Of a stretch of 64,000 nt of DNA, positions 37,410-48,809 are shown in pieces; the stretch's first letter is position 1, and every line of letters begins with the position of its first letter. Source of the stretch: Epiperipatus broadwayi. Its lineage: Eukaryota > Onychophora > Udeonychophora > Euonychophora > Peripatidae. The notes under the pieces are model-generated. The model had not been told where the DNA came from. It saw only the letters and a list, made by a program, of their open reading frames with translations, and did no database searches. The stretch spans positions 808,001-872,000 of the forward strand of contig JAQFVV010012446.1 of NCBI GenBank assembly GCA_028023455.1. The letters run 5' to 3'. The position numbers and the translations under genes are program-made.

Positions 37410-38320
37410 TGAGTCTTAAATTGAAAACACAATAACATTTTCAATCCAAGCTCATTAGTTTATATAGTCATATAGGTCTGAACTCAGTTCAGTACCTATA
37501 TATTTTGGTGTCTTTGGTTCTTTAATAACCATAGCCACCACTATCCTATTAGGCAGAATTGGTTTTAAGCCAATAAACATTACATGATCACCACCTCCCA
37601 TGCCTGCTCACAAATGCCACCAAAACAGGCAAAACTCTCCACACACACCACCACCCAGAGCAACCAATATTAGAAATCCTTTAGTAGGACCTCTGGTGAG
37701 AGACTAACAAATTATTCATACAAATATTTTTTAAAAAAGATTTAAGACTTCATGTATAACTCAGATATATTCTTGACAGCAGAATTTTTAAACTGGATAA
37801 AAGAGTTTACTGTTTGATTTTCAAAAAATATATAGTAGTAATTATTTAGATCTATCTAATGGCTACATTTAGAAAAAAATCCAAGGGTCACAACTAAGTA
37901 ATAAATTCAGAACTAATCGCTTGCACATCTGCCATGAATGCTTGGAGCATGAACCTAGAATGAAAACAGTGCAAGTCAGCTTCTTTGAAGCATATTTGAA
38001 AAATACTTAGGTATACCGTGGTGTAAAATAGCCAGATATTGATCCAACATCAAAATTATTATTGATTAGTGATAGAATTAAAATATCTGTCTAATAAGCA
38101 TTCAATTTAAAGTATTTTCTTTTTTCACTAAAAAAAAAAGCAAAAATCTTTAATCGAACTACATGAAACTACCCTGCGGTCTGTGTTTTGGACAGTTCTG
38201 ATTTAGAAAAAAGCTTAAGAAAAAGTTAAGCATAGATTGCATGAGCTAAAGGCATATATATTTCCACTGAACCTTGCACAAACCTATCCATATATTATAA
38301 AAACAATGACAATAATAAAC
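37410..38320. other. Gene-less intron
   Basis: No exon or full element is recognised. Confidence 0.5.
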
Positions 38321-38323
38321 TTA

Positions 38324-38512
<189 letters not shown>

Positions 38513-38866
38513 TCATTTGGGGAAAATAAATCTAACTTTTAAATGAACAAATGTAGCTATCAATCAATAAATTATTAATTTCTTCTTTAAAATTACAAAC
38601 CATAAAAATGACATTAAAAAAAAAAACTATTATAATATATATCTTTAAGAATAATTTAACAAAATATTTGTAGACAATATGTTTACTTATTAAATCAAAT
38701 ATTCATTACAAAAAACCATAAGTTTAGTAAAAACAAAACTTTATAATACAATTTTTATGTCTTAAAATTAGGTACTGTCTATCACACATCTATCTTGTAA
38801 TTCTAAAAATTAAAAGACTCTTTTCCTGCAACTACTGTAATATTTATGTTTATATTATAAACATGA

Positions 38867-39066
38867 AACAAGAAAAGATATAGTCATATTAATTTATATT
38901 ATTCTCTGTGCATGCTTTCAACTTAATCAGTCAGATTAATATAAGCATTCAACTATTCTGCAATTGTTTTATGAACTGCGGAATAGTTGAGCACTATGAA
39001 TCTGACCGATTAAGTCGAAAGCATGCTCGGCAAATAATATAAATTAATACAACTATATCTTTTTGT
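38867..39066. mobile_element. 200-bp hairpin MITE
   Basis: AAAGATATAGTCATATTAAT... (38874-38965) is complementary to 38980-39062, giving arms of about 85 bp with a tiny loop around 38967-38975. The arms include GCATGCTTTC(A/G)ACTTAATC. No coding is present. Confidence 0.75.
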
Positions 39067-39069
39067 TTC

Positions 39070-41575
39070 GTCTACCTTTTAAATAAATTTTATAAACATA
39101 TTACTCACATAGTTATAAATCAAGTGTAAAATGAGATGTAGGTAAGAAAAAAAAAAATTTTCCAAATGAATATATGATTCTTTTAAAGAAAAATTACATT
39201 AAAACTTCACAGAGTCAATCAATAGTGTTTCTTATATCATGGGGAGGTCGCAAACATTTCAAAAAACAAGTTGGCAAAATGACAAAAAATTCTTTTTAAA
39301 ATTAAAAAAAAACATATTTCATTAATATCGTAAATACGAATTCTATAAAAATTTATCAAAAGTTAATTTATTGAATATATTAAAAATTTTTTTTTATAAA
39401 AGAACAATCTTTACAGTGAAAGAATATGATTGGAATCAAAAAGATAAATCATGTCTTAAAGATATTGAAATATGAATTTAAAAAATTAATTAAAAGCCTC
39501 TCGATGGTTCATATGAAAATAGAAAATACATGTTACAAAACTGTAACAAATATTTAAATGCCCGGTCCAGAAGAAAAACATAAGATATCAATATAGTGGA
39601 GCTGCAAACCACACTGCATCTAACTATAGAATTTCAATTATATGTTCTACAAATAAAAATGTAAACAGACAAATTTTATGATATTTGAGCTGCCATTTTT
39701 TTCTTTCTGGGCACCATACAAGATTATACACATTAATAAATTTTCTTCTATTTATTATGAAAGCACGTGCATTTTATTCTTCCATTTTCTGAGTGTAATG
39801 CTAAAAGTTTTACAAAATTTTAAAACATACTAAAAGTTGAAAACGATTTAAAAACATTAAAATTATTAGAGATCCTAATTTCTTGATAACAAGATCACCA
39901 TTATATTTCTCTATAAGAGAAAAAAAGGTTATTGAAAAAAAAAATTGCCCAGAACATGATTAATAGTGAAAATATCAGAAATTTTGCTATTTACTTTCTT
40001 TTCTTCTACTTGCTTCAGTGAACGCATATGAACACAAACTCGGTAAAATATATGTGAATGTGTTTCCTTCAATTTATTATTAATAATTATATTATTTTTT
40101 ATAATGTTGTTTACACGTACTTATAAAAGTGTCTGCTATATATAGGTGCGTGTTGAAATCTATTATACACATGCAGTTCAATAAACAATACACTTTCTAT
40201 TATTATCAACGTTTATCAACTAAACAGTGAGCTATTGTATGTTATATAGATTTGAACAGGAGGGGGTTTGGATCAAAGTATAGCGTGATTCACTCTACAG
40301 TACATATAATTTGAAATTTTTAAAAATGTTATTTTAAATTTATATATAAATAGATAATAAAATAAATTATTACTAAGAAAAAACTCATTCTATTCTTTAA
40401 TTAAAATTAAAAATGAAGTTATCTTCTACTCTGAGCAATTAAAAACAATTTTTCAAAAATTAACGGTTTTTGAAATGATTCCCAATCAAAGAACATTTTT
40501 AAAAAAAAACATTCTGATAAAACGATTGTGCTCAATATTGCACTGTCATACGCAATCAGCTCATGAACTTTTGAGCAGCGAATCATAGTTATTTTTATTA
40601 TTACGATTACTTTTGAGACATTAAATTTATCTTAAGTTATCAAATAAAATAATAATAATTAACAAACAAAATAATACATTAACTTTAAATTCTTTATTTT
40701 ATTTAAAAGTTTATTTTTTTAAAAAAATATTTGAATTTTGCCAAGAATTGTAAGTTTGGGAAAAGATATATATAAATAGATTGCGACAAATTTTAATTTG
40801 ATTTCATAATTGTTTTTTGTTTGATTAATTATTGAATAATTGTTTAACTACTTATTCTTTAAAAAGTATTATATTTTGTTTTTAAAAAAAAACACAAACA
40901 TTATTACCAACTTTTAAAAAAAAAAAAAATCTGATGAAAAAAAATTGAGACTAATAATCTGAAATGAACATTTGGCTTGACCGTATATCACAATCATGAA
41001 GATAATAAAAAAAATAACAAGATCAAAGATCATATATATGAAGGTTTTTTTTATTTTCATTGATAAGATTTTTATTTTAAAACTAAATGTAAAAAAAAAT
41101 AATTTTTGACTTATTTTAAGGCACTTGTGCTTTGCTGTAATATTACTATAACGATAACAATAAAAAAAATTCCCATAAATTAAAAATATCACATGACTAT
41201 TAATCTCTTTATTTAACAAATTATCATTGTAATACAATATTTAAAATAATGAAACAAAAACTTGAATAAAAAAAAATAGCTGTCAAATTTATGTACCGAC
41301 TACGCATTGGTGGAACCAAAGTTGTTGGGAGTCTTGAAAATTTTGAGAAGTTCTTATATTGGATAATAAGCAGTTTTTTCAAAGATCTTATATCAAATCA
41401 TATGTACTGAAATATAATGATATATATTTCTATGTGGTAAAACAACTTTTATTATTTCTATCCTTATAATAGGATGGTAGCAACATATAATAGGTTACGT
41501 AAAATTTCAGTCTGAGTATGAGGATCGCAAGTTAAAAAATATTGTACACCACTGATCTAATGCAAAATTTATTCA
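39070..41575. other. Gene-less intron
   Basis: Very AT-rich DNA with long A and T runs. The 107-residue minus frame at 40914-41237 is Phe/Ile/Lys-rich low-complexity sequence and is not considered a gene. Confidence 0.5.
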
Positions 41576-41579
41576 TCAA

Positions 41580-41785
41580 AAGATACCAGAGGGCAGATAA
41601 GGGGGATTTAGATATAAAGGTTATAGAGTTGACAAAAATTATGTTGTGGAAATGGGATAGAGCAGATTATGGGTAAATTTAGAGTGGGGAATGTAAAAGA
41701 AAGTGGCTAACAGGTTTATCTGGGCTTAATTGCTGAGATATTCTTGACTTCGTTTAAGGAGAAGCCATAATACATCACATCACAT
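41580..41785 (+). mobile_element. LINE 3' tail fragment
   Basis: GATATAAAGGTTATAGAGTTGAC...ATGTTGTGGAAATGGGAT...GGAGAAGCCATAATACATCA matches the ends of the LINEs at 34.2 and 35.5 kb and terminates in CATCACATCACATC. It is the plus-oriented, clean 3' end. Confidence 0.75.
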
Positions 41786-41789
41786 CCAA

Positions 41790-42540
41790 TGGAGCAAATA
41801 TAATAAAAAAAATTACTGCTGAATAGCTTTATGTAATCTGATGATAGGTGGTGTTTTATTGGTTTGTTTAAAATATATATTTAACCAAAAAAAAAAAAAC
41901 ATGAAAATAATATAATTTATTTAGAAACAAACCTGATACTATTTACTACCTTGAATTTTGTTATAGCATTATTTAGTTATGCAGTGTGAAATTAGTGACA
42001 CTTCGTGGACAACCATTACTTAACATAAATGTAAATTTCGTGCACTTTCGGCTAGAGACCTTATTCACTTTTACCAATTTGTAAATTGTTTGTCCTTGTC
42101 AATAATTTTTTTTTCCTTCCAATTCCTTTCTATCATTTTTTGTTCATTAGGCATATTAATTCCAGGTTTAAAATGTCTAAATTAATTTAATTATTTTCAT
42201 GTGTTTTCATATATATTGTATTAATTTTTATCTTTTTTTTTTTTAATGTTATATTATTTTTATTATGGAAAAAAATTAAACAAATGCTTTTCAGTCATGT
42301 TTAGTTCACTAAAGACTTATAAATATTATTTTATTTCCATGTTGTTGTTTTTTGTTTGTTTTTTCCATATGTCTATTATTTTAAAGAAACTGATATTATT
42401 TTCAGTATATATATAAAATAAATAGCTCGATTAGCATCTTCTTGTCAAGATGGTAGTTCTGCCAAGACGTAATGCGTATATAAAATTAGCACCAACAAAA
42501 AAATCTAAATATTACTTTCAAATAAAATTATTATTTATAA
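41790..42540. other. Gene-less intron
   Basis: AT-rich DNA with long T runs near 42235 and 42105. Nothing is recognised. Confidence 0.5.
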
Positions 42541-42549
42541 GCAATTTTT

Positions 42550-42830
42550 GGTAGTTTTACCCGACGTGCATGATGGCCGCTAGAAGCACTGTTTCGTGTG
42601 TTAGCACACAGAACACACAGGGTAGGAGCCCCGAAAGCAAAAATGCTTCTTCCAACCACTAGGTGGCGCTGTTCATCATGTGTATGCACAAGAACCTTCC
42701 ACAAGCTAGCTGGCAGCAAAACTGCCCGCCTGGTGGTGCTGGTTTCCATGCGTAAGCCCATAAGCTTACATCGTCTGCTACCAGCAACTACCAAGAACCT
42801 AGGTGGCGCTGATTGCCGTAAACATATCTT
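42550..42830. repeat. GC-rich patch with three GGTGG(C/T)GCTG units
   Basis: A sharp GC-rich island of about 280 bp sits in very AT-rich intron. GGTGGCGCTG at 42662-42671 and 42802-42811 and GGTGGTGCTG at 42732-42741 are spaced about 70 bp. Each of the first two is followed by a related stretch (CATGTGTATGCACAAG versus CATGCGTAAGCCCATAAG), so the patch is a diverged tandem array. Short open frames on both strands (42598-42834 plus, 42531-42794 minus) reflect GC content and have no recognised motif. Confidence 0.6.
42656..42670 (+). promoter_or_regulatory. CTCF-like core motif
   Basis: CCACTAGGTGGCGCT fits the metazoan CTCF core CCASYAGRKGGCRS at every position. A weaker match lies at 42796-42811. 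Binding is not shown; the motif is embedded in a repeated sequence. Confidence 0.4.
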
Positions 42831-42839
42831 TTAAAAAAA

Positions 42840-44460
42840 CACATTTTTTTAAAAAATTCTTTAACATAAAAATCATAATGTAACTTTTTTTTTTAAAAAA
42901 AAAAAACATTGATTAAAAAACTGTAATGAAAAGGATATGACAAAGTTATAAACTAACTTAATTAGAATTATTAGATTAGTGAAATGCCATGAATTATGCT
43001 GTATTTGACTAGTCATTAAAAAAAATGTAAATAAAAAATGTAATAAACAAACAAAAAAGTAAAATTCACAAATTTTATGATATTTGGACGGTCCTCTGAT
43101 CACTATACACAATTACATTTAAAAAAAAAAAAAAAAAATTTGTAAATCAATTTTACATGCCAGTAGGCATTTTTTCCATCTGTACACAATTATATTTACA
43201 TTATAAAGTTTTGTTTTATGTTGAAACACATATATTTTATTCTTCCTTTATTATCCTTTCCGAATTCGATATGCAATTTTGTGTAATGAAATATTTTTTA
43301 AGAGTAATGCTAAAACTTTTACAAAATTTAAACTGTACGTTAAGTACTGACATAAAAAAATGAAAGAGATCATAATTTCTTGATAAAGAGACTTAAACTT
43401 CAAAACAATTAGAGAGATCGTAATTTCTTGATAACAAGAAAAAAACATTAAATATGTCCAATCAATTTATAATTAGTAACGATTATTATTTTTTAAAATT
43501 TTGATTACAGAATGATAATTTATAAATGCATATCATACATGTAAAAAAAGCATCTGTGTTATATATGTGTGTTGAAAAATACTGTACATTTGAAATTCAA
43601 TAAACTTTAAGTATTACATGCTACATATGTTTGAATTGTAGAGGGACTTGGAACAAAATATAGTGTAGTTTGTAGCTCCACTGTGTATTTTCTGTCAGAA
43701 GTTTTGATAACACAAATAGTATTTATACATACTTGTATAAAAATATCTTTAAATCAATGTTTTTCTTATATGTGTATGTTTATTTTTCATAAAATATAAT
43801 TTATGGATTTGCTAGTATTTTATCATAGAAAAACTCGATTTTAAAATACAAATTTAATCATATACATATTTAGACAGATAAAATATGTAAAATAAATCTT
43901 TTGTGTGTGCATGTATCTTAAAGAATGTTTAAAGACAAAATAAAAATTATTTTAGATAAATAAAGGGTTATAATTTTTTAGTGAAATAAATAATATTGTA
44001 ATTTAGAAAATTAAAAAACAAGTTAAATATATATGAGAATTTTATTTAATTAAATTATTTAACTAACTAAAAATACCAAAGTAAAAATATTCTTTCTTAC
44101 AATTAATTTGGAAATAACTTAAAAAATATAATTTTTTTTTTGTTGTTAAAAGAATTAAATTAATCCAATTCCTGCGTTCTCTTTCATTTTTTAATATTGT
44201 CAAAAAAAAAAAAAACATGCAGTATTTTTAATATATATGATATTTCAATCAATTAATTTGAAAACAAAAATTAAAATACTTAATAGGAATTTACATATAA
44301 TATGTCACTTAAAATGCATTATAATTCATAGTAGTTTTCAGGAACATCATATAGAACATTAAAACATACAATATATTTTAAGATTCTATATATTATTCCT
44401 GAAAACCATTATCAATTACAACTTTTGCCCACAAAAATTTTCACGTCAACATTAAAAGTA
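42840..44460. other. Gene-less intron
   Basis: AT-rich DNA. Duplicated GAGATC(G)(C)ATAATTTCTTGATAA blocks lie near 43367 and 43414. No gene is seen. Confidence 0.5.
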
Positions 44461-44468
44461 ATATATAT

Positions 44469-44737
44469 ATGATCACTAGATGGAGCTTACCAATAGCTCT
44501 AAATAAGCTTTATTTTTATAAGTGCCAAAAGAGAAAAAATTCAAAATCTCTATCGTTGTCCCTACCTCCAGACCGATTGGTTTCGAGCTTATGGCTCACC
44601 TCAGTTTCTAGAGTCCCAGCCCTCCACTGAGGTGAGCCATAAGCTCGAAACCAATTGGTCTGGAGGTAGGGACAATTTTGGCACTTATAAAAATAAAGCT
44701 TGCTTAGAGCTATTGGTAAGCTCCATCTAGTGATCAT
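44469..44737. mobile_element. 269-bp near-perfect hairpin element
   Basis: ATGATCACTAGATGGAGCTT (44469-44488) and its exact complement at the right end bound arms of about 115-135 bp with very few mismatches. The arms contain CTACCTCCAGACC(G/A)ATTGG and GAGCTTATGGCTCACCTCAG. The loop is about 15-20 bases. One arm has a 23-base insertion (GAGAAAAAATTCAAAATCTC). The arms' similarity suggests recent origin or ongoing gene conversion. Confidence 0.85.
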
Positions 44738-44827
44738 TTAAATGCAAGCTTAAAGGCAAGTTACAAAATTTATAACTTGTTTTATTAATTATTATATATA
44801 TATAGATTTAGAAACCTTCTGGAAGAA

Positions 44828-45022
44828 AATGAATGTTCACACATATGCTATTGGATTGGTATATTAAATTTACATGCACTCACCAGTCAATAGATGCTGG
44901 TTTATATACAAATAAGTTCTACACATAAGTGATTCACTTATGCTTTTAAAACACTTATTGATGGGTGAGTGTCTATAAATTTAATATACCAATCCCATAC
45001 TACATGTGTGAAGATTCACTTT
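44828..45022. mobile_element. Inverted-repeat element next to the hairpin
   Basis: AATGAATGTTCACACATATG...ATTGGTATATTAAATTTACATGCACTCACC (44828-44888) is complementary, with mismatches, to 44957-45021, with a 70-bp loop. No coding is present. Confidence 0.7.
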
Positions 45023-45029
45023 TATCCAT

Positions 45030-45878
45030 AACATTTACATATATATATACATAAATCACTAAATTATTTATTTATGCATAGATTTAGAAAAAAATAATAA
45101 AAGTATTAAATGGTCAGATAAAAAACTGAACAAAGCAATAAAAATTGTAAAGACTTAACAACATTTTGCAAAATATTCTTTGTGATTATGTAAGCAGAGG
45201 AAATCATAACGTAAATAACTTTTGTTAACAAATCAACATTACAGTTATCTTTTTTTCTCGAAAATTTATTCTTACTATTTGGTTTAAAAAACTGTAATAT
45301 TATTATATAAAATAATGACTAATATTCTATTTTAAGGATTTTCTCCCTTTTAATTTCTTTTGTATTAACTTTTCCTTTCTATAGTAATATCACTAGATGA
45401 TAATACCATAAAGGGCATAAAATACAATATAAAATTAAAAAATTTAAATTTTTTGCTATTCTTTTTTTTTTTGGGGGGGGGGGGTAAATTATTTGTAAAC
45501 TCTAAAAAAATGTATTACCATTGGAAATTGGTGATAAAATTAGGTTACAAAATTTCAGAGACAGAAAAGTGCAAAAAAGCGATTTTTTTCCCCTCTTACT
45601 TTAACTACTAGATTAAGATTCTCTTGATATTTGTAGGCATTTCTTTTTTTCATAATGATCTTAAGAATAAACCGTGAGAGAGAATAACAAGGTCCTGTTA
45701 TCATTTAAGTAACTTGGATATTAACGTATGTTAATTTGTAAAAGTTTAACTTTCAATAACAAAAAAAAAACTATTGCAAATTTAAATATGTTAAAAATCA
45801 TTCTATCATGATAAACAAAATTTAAAGATTACATAAATAATAAATCTTAATAATATAAATAATATTAATAATTTTTAA
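45030..45878. other. Gene-less intron
   Basis: AT-rich DNA with a poly-G run at 45472-45484. Nothing else is seen. Confidence 0.5.
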
Positions 45879-45882
45879 GTAC

Positions 45883-46015
45883 CCGAAGGCTCCAGTAAAC
45901 AAGTTTCAATAAAAACACCTAATGGTTGATCCTGAAGATTATGCTGTATCCTAAAAACGAAACTTCGAGGAGCAGACCTGATATTACTATACACGCTGAC
46001 AAATAATGAACAATC
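45883..46015 (-). CDS. DPP8/9: DPP8/9 propeller exon
   Basis: 133 nt. It encodes DCSLFVSVYSNIRSAPRSFV, then FRIQHNLQDQPLGVFIETCL and LEPS. It corresponds to the DPP8/9 segment FDMFVSHYSSVSTPP...YKL in the last propeller blades. The acceptor is TTTTAG (ending 46016) and the donor GTACTT (from 45882). It ends one base into the Ala codon completed in the 38325-38505 exon. Confidence 0.94.
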
Positions 46016-46019
46016 CTAA

Positions 46020-46540
46020 AATATACATTTTACTGTTATTATTATTTAATACTTTGAACACCAAACATAAATAAATACAAATAATCTGTCTATGCTAATA
46101 AAAAAGATTACGATTAGGCCTATTACAAAGCAAATATTGCCCATGAACAGCCTGCAAAACCAAACAGATGATAAATTTGGGAAAACCCTATCCGATAAGT
46201 AAGAAACTGTGATGACTCATGTAGTAATAATAATTACTAACCAAGACAATTTAAAAGTAATATAAGACTTATGATTTGAAATAATTACTTCATTTATTCC
46301 AGATTATTTTATATTATTGAAAAGTCAAGAATAATATATAGATATTAATCAGATTAGATATACATTCTCTAGTTTAAAAATAGATTTAGGATCAAGGCAA
46401 TAGGAATAAGATTATAACAGGTGTAAGGAGGACGCTTGTCGTTATATCATACTTGCCTGCATCATAAATTTTATTAAAAAGTTCCTAATATTTAGAATTA
46501 TAACTTAAGGTTATCATCTCTGCATACATGTTATAGATAT
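46020..46540. other. Gene-less intron
   Basis: No recognised feature. Confidence 0.45.
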
Positions 46541-46544
46541 TCTG

Positions 46545-47241
46545 ACTTTATCTGAAGAAGAATAGATCATCGTAGCTGGAAAGCCATGATATAACTTATT
46601 GCTTGAGAGTTCATAAAGTTTGAGCACCGCAAGTAATACAGCTGGGCTACAATTCACGACAAGGAATTCCAGTCTGCTATTCTATCACTGTAATGAGTAG
46701 TGCAGGTCATATGTAAAATTTGTGTTGCCGTACAGAAAATTATAGCAAGATAAACAATGCTCATTGTTTATATTTTACAAGCTTTAGAATTGGGTCATGT
46801 GATCTACGACTCTTATTTTGACTATTTATAGTCTCTGCCATAAGTCTTATGCGATGTTATATTGCTAAGACTACTAATATATGGTATGGCTGAAGATCTC
46901 TCAGCCCCACATAGCTATTTGAGTTGGATAGCTGGGTTTGAAGACATGTGTCTGAAAATTTCAGATTTTCCACTCAATAGATAACTTTTAGATAAATGCT
47001 GGCTTTGGGTTGGTATTTTTAGATCTAGTGTCTGAAGCTACGCACCTCTCTGAGGAGTGCCAGAGCACGAAACCATAGTCAGAGGTTGGGAGAAGAGGGG
47101 TTTCCTGACAGAGATATTTCAAATGCTTTCCCTGGTTAAGCATTTATCACAAAGCTTGTTGAGCAATTGGCAATGCTCATTGTTTATATCTTACAAGCTT
47201 AAGAGAATTGGGTCATGTGAACTATGACTCTTATTTTGAAT
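46545..47241 (+). mobile_element. Ribozyme-bearing element with direct repeats 416 bp apart
   Basis: CAATGCTCATTGTTTATAT...GGGTCATGTGA...CTTATTTTGA occurs at 46755-46830 and again at 47171-47241, giving a period of 416 bp. Between them lies a complete hammerhead motif (47044-47086). Upstream, CTGAAGAAGAATAGATCATC (46555) is a related module. An end fragment of the same family is at 5526-5640. Direct repeats bracketing a hammerhead resemble animal retrozymes or the terminal repeat of a PLE. The PLE remnant at 47878 is in the same orientation 0.8 kb downstream. Confidence 0.6.
47044..47086 (+). ncRNA. Hammerhead ribozyme, all core bases intact
   Basis: Stem I is ACCUCU (47044-47049) with AGAGGU (47081-47086), six Watson-Crick pairs. 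The core CUGAGGA is 47050-47056. Stem II is GUGC/GCAC (47057-47060 and 47065-47068) closed by loop CAGA. GAA is 47069-47071. Stem III is A72-U79 and C73-G78 with loop CAUA. The cleavage triplet is GUC, with cleavage predicted after C47080. Every invariant hammerhead position is present. The very short stem III is typical of PLE and retrozyme hammerheads, which often act as dimers. Confidence 0.85.
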
Positions 47242-47526
47242 GCTTTTTGTTTTAGAAATAAAAAAGCTTGTTTATCACTATGATTTGAAATAAATATCAA
47301 TGTCACCAAAAAACATATAGATAATTTAGTTAAGACATTCAACAATTAGATCGTTAGCTTTTTTAAAACAATTTTTAAAATGAAAGTCAGTCGTAAAAAA
47401 AACCACTTTGTTGCATGATATATCACAAATGTGATTGTGCAATCTATTAAGACTCCTGATTTCTTATTTTATTAATTTATCGCATGATCACCATTCTTTA
47501 TGCATACACAATCTGATAATAACACA

Positions 47527-47715
47527 TAGGCAAAACTCTGCATACAGTAGTGCCACTCAGTGCAAGCCAGAGTAATCAATGGATGCTAGAAACTAGACTG
47601 GGGATATTGGATGAGTAGGTACTAAATAGGGATTTTATGCACAAAACCTCATACCATCCATTGATTACATTTGCACTGAGTGATGCTACTGTATGGAGAG
47701 GTTTCCCTCTGTTAA
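47527..47715. mobile_element. Family A fold-back MITE
   Basis: GGCAAAACTCTGCATACAGT and AGTGCCACTCAGTGCAAGCC face CACTGAGTGATGCTACTGTA and GGAGAGGTTTCCCTCTG. The loop carries GAAACTAGACTGGGGATATT. It lies between the hammerhead element and the PLE coding remnant. Confidence 0.75.
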
Positions 47716-47877
47716 ATTAATTTACTTATACATATATATATATAAATACTCATATATAATAAAAAAAAAGATATACTAGTAAATCTAGAACAATCGAAAA
47801 TGCATTCTACACATATTCATAAGTGTCACTAAACCAACTACTTCCTTTATTTTGCTGTAGTATTTTATATTTAAAGT

Positions 47878-48740
47878 TATTTGCTAGATATGTGGATGAT
47901 GGTTTGTTTATAGTTGAGAATGATAAATTGGAAGAGTTGGTAAATGAGTTTGTTTTAATCTTTCTATAAGATATGTAGTAGGAGGGGGGGGGTAGATTTT
48001 GTTAAGCTAAAATTTTTAGATCTATTAATGATTAGAAATATAAAGAATAGTTGTTTGGTATGTACTGATTATGTTAAGAGTTAAGGTCTATAATTAAACC
48101 CGATAGCTATCAATCTGTATCCTCATAGTATAATTCCAATGGGATAGCTTTGTTTCAGAAAGGTCAATTTTATAAAGATTATTTGAGTGTGGCTACTCTG
48201 ATAAATTTGTTAAAAGTATTTTATTTAACAATATTATGTAATGATGTAAAAGATAAACAAAATATGTTTCTACTTCTTTGTCATTTAAATTGTCTTTTTA
48301 TAAAATTGTATGTAAAAATAGTAATTTGTTTGGAAATAAGAAAATTGCTTGAAAAAGGGGTATTTCTTTGAATAATTCATTAACAAAAGAAATTTTTGAT
48401 AGAAAGACTATTACTGGAGTAGTGTATATTATTCCTTTTTTATAAGACGGTATATATAGGTCAGAGTAGCTTGAATTTAAATGAAAGAATAAAGGTACAT
48501 AAAAGTAGTGTTAGAAATAAATACCTTAGTTCTGCCTTATATATTCATGTAAAAGGTACAGGCCACATTATTAATTTTGATGAAGCTAAGGTTGTCTTCC
48601 TTGAGTGAAATGAAATAAGAAGAATTAAAGAATCTTTATAAAAAAAAATGTATGATTCTGAAGCAATTAACTTATATAGAAGTTCTTTTAATATTAAAGG
48701 TCGATGCCAGATAAGTGGAATTATGGGTAATGTTTAGTTT
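47878..48740 (+). pseudogene. Penelope-like element: RT palm end plus GIY-YIG endonuclease
   Basis: LFARYVDDGLFIVENDKLEE (47878) carries the YVDD catalytic box in the PLE context, followed after frameshifts by VDFVKLKFLDLLMIRNIKNS. The C-terminal domain reads VVYIIPF (48421, a degenerate GIY), then YIGQSSLNLNERIKVHKSSV (YIG and the conserved Arg, 48452), HVKGTGHIINFDEAKVVFLE and RRIKESLYKKMYDSEAINLY (catalytic Glu helix). Sequences upstream of YVDD are not found. It has at least four frameshifts or stops, so it is dead. An RT followed by GIY-YIG identifies a Penelope-like retroelement. Confidence 0.8.
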
Positions 48741-48767
48741 AAATATCGTTACTTTATAGTTCTTTAC

Positions 48768-48805
48768 ACTTGAGAAGTCTACTTGTAGCAGTGAAACCAT
48801 TGATG
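48768..48805 (+). repeat. PLE 3' CTGA-hairpin-GAAAC module
   Basis: TTGAGAAGTCTACTTGTAGC then AGTGAAACC follows the GIY-YIG frame by about 30 bases. It is the same module type seen in the palindromes at 0.4-2.1, 12.4 and 62.0 kb, here physically attached to PLE coding DNA. Confidence 0.45.
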
Positions 48806-48809
48806 GTGT

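Noticed and set aside
40914-41237. 107-residue minus-strand open frame rich in Phe, Ile and Lys
   Set aside because: Low-complexity translation of A/T runs, with no motif or splice context.
42531-42834. Overlapping GC-rich open frames as a small gene
   Set aside because: Open on both strands because of GC content and tandem structure; no splice sites, motif or homology recognised.
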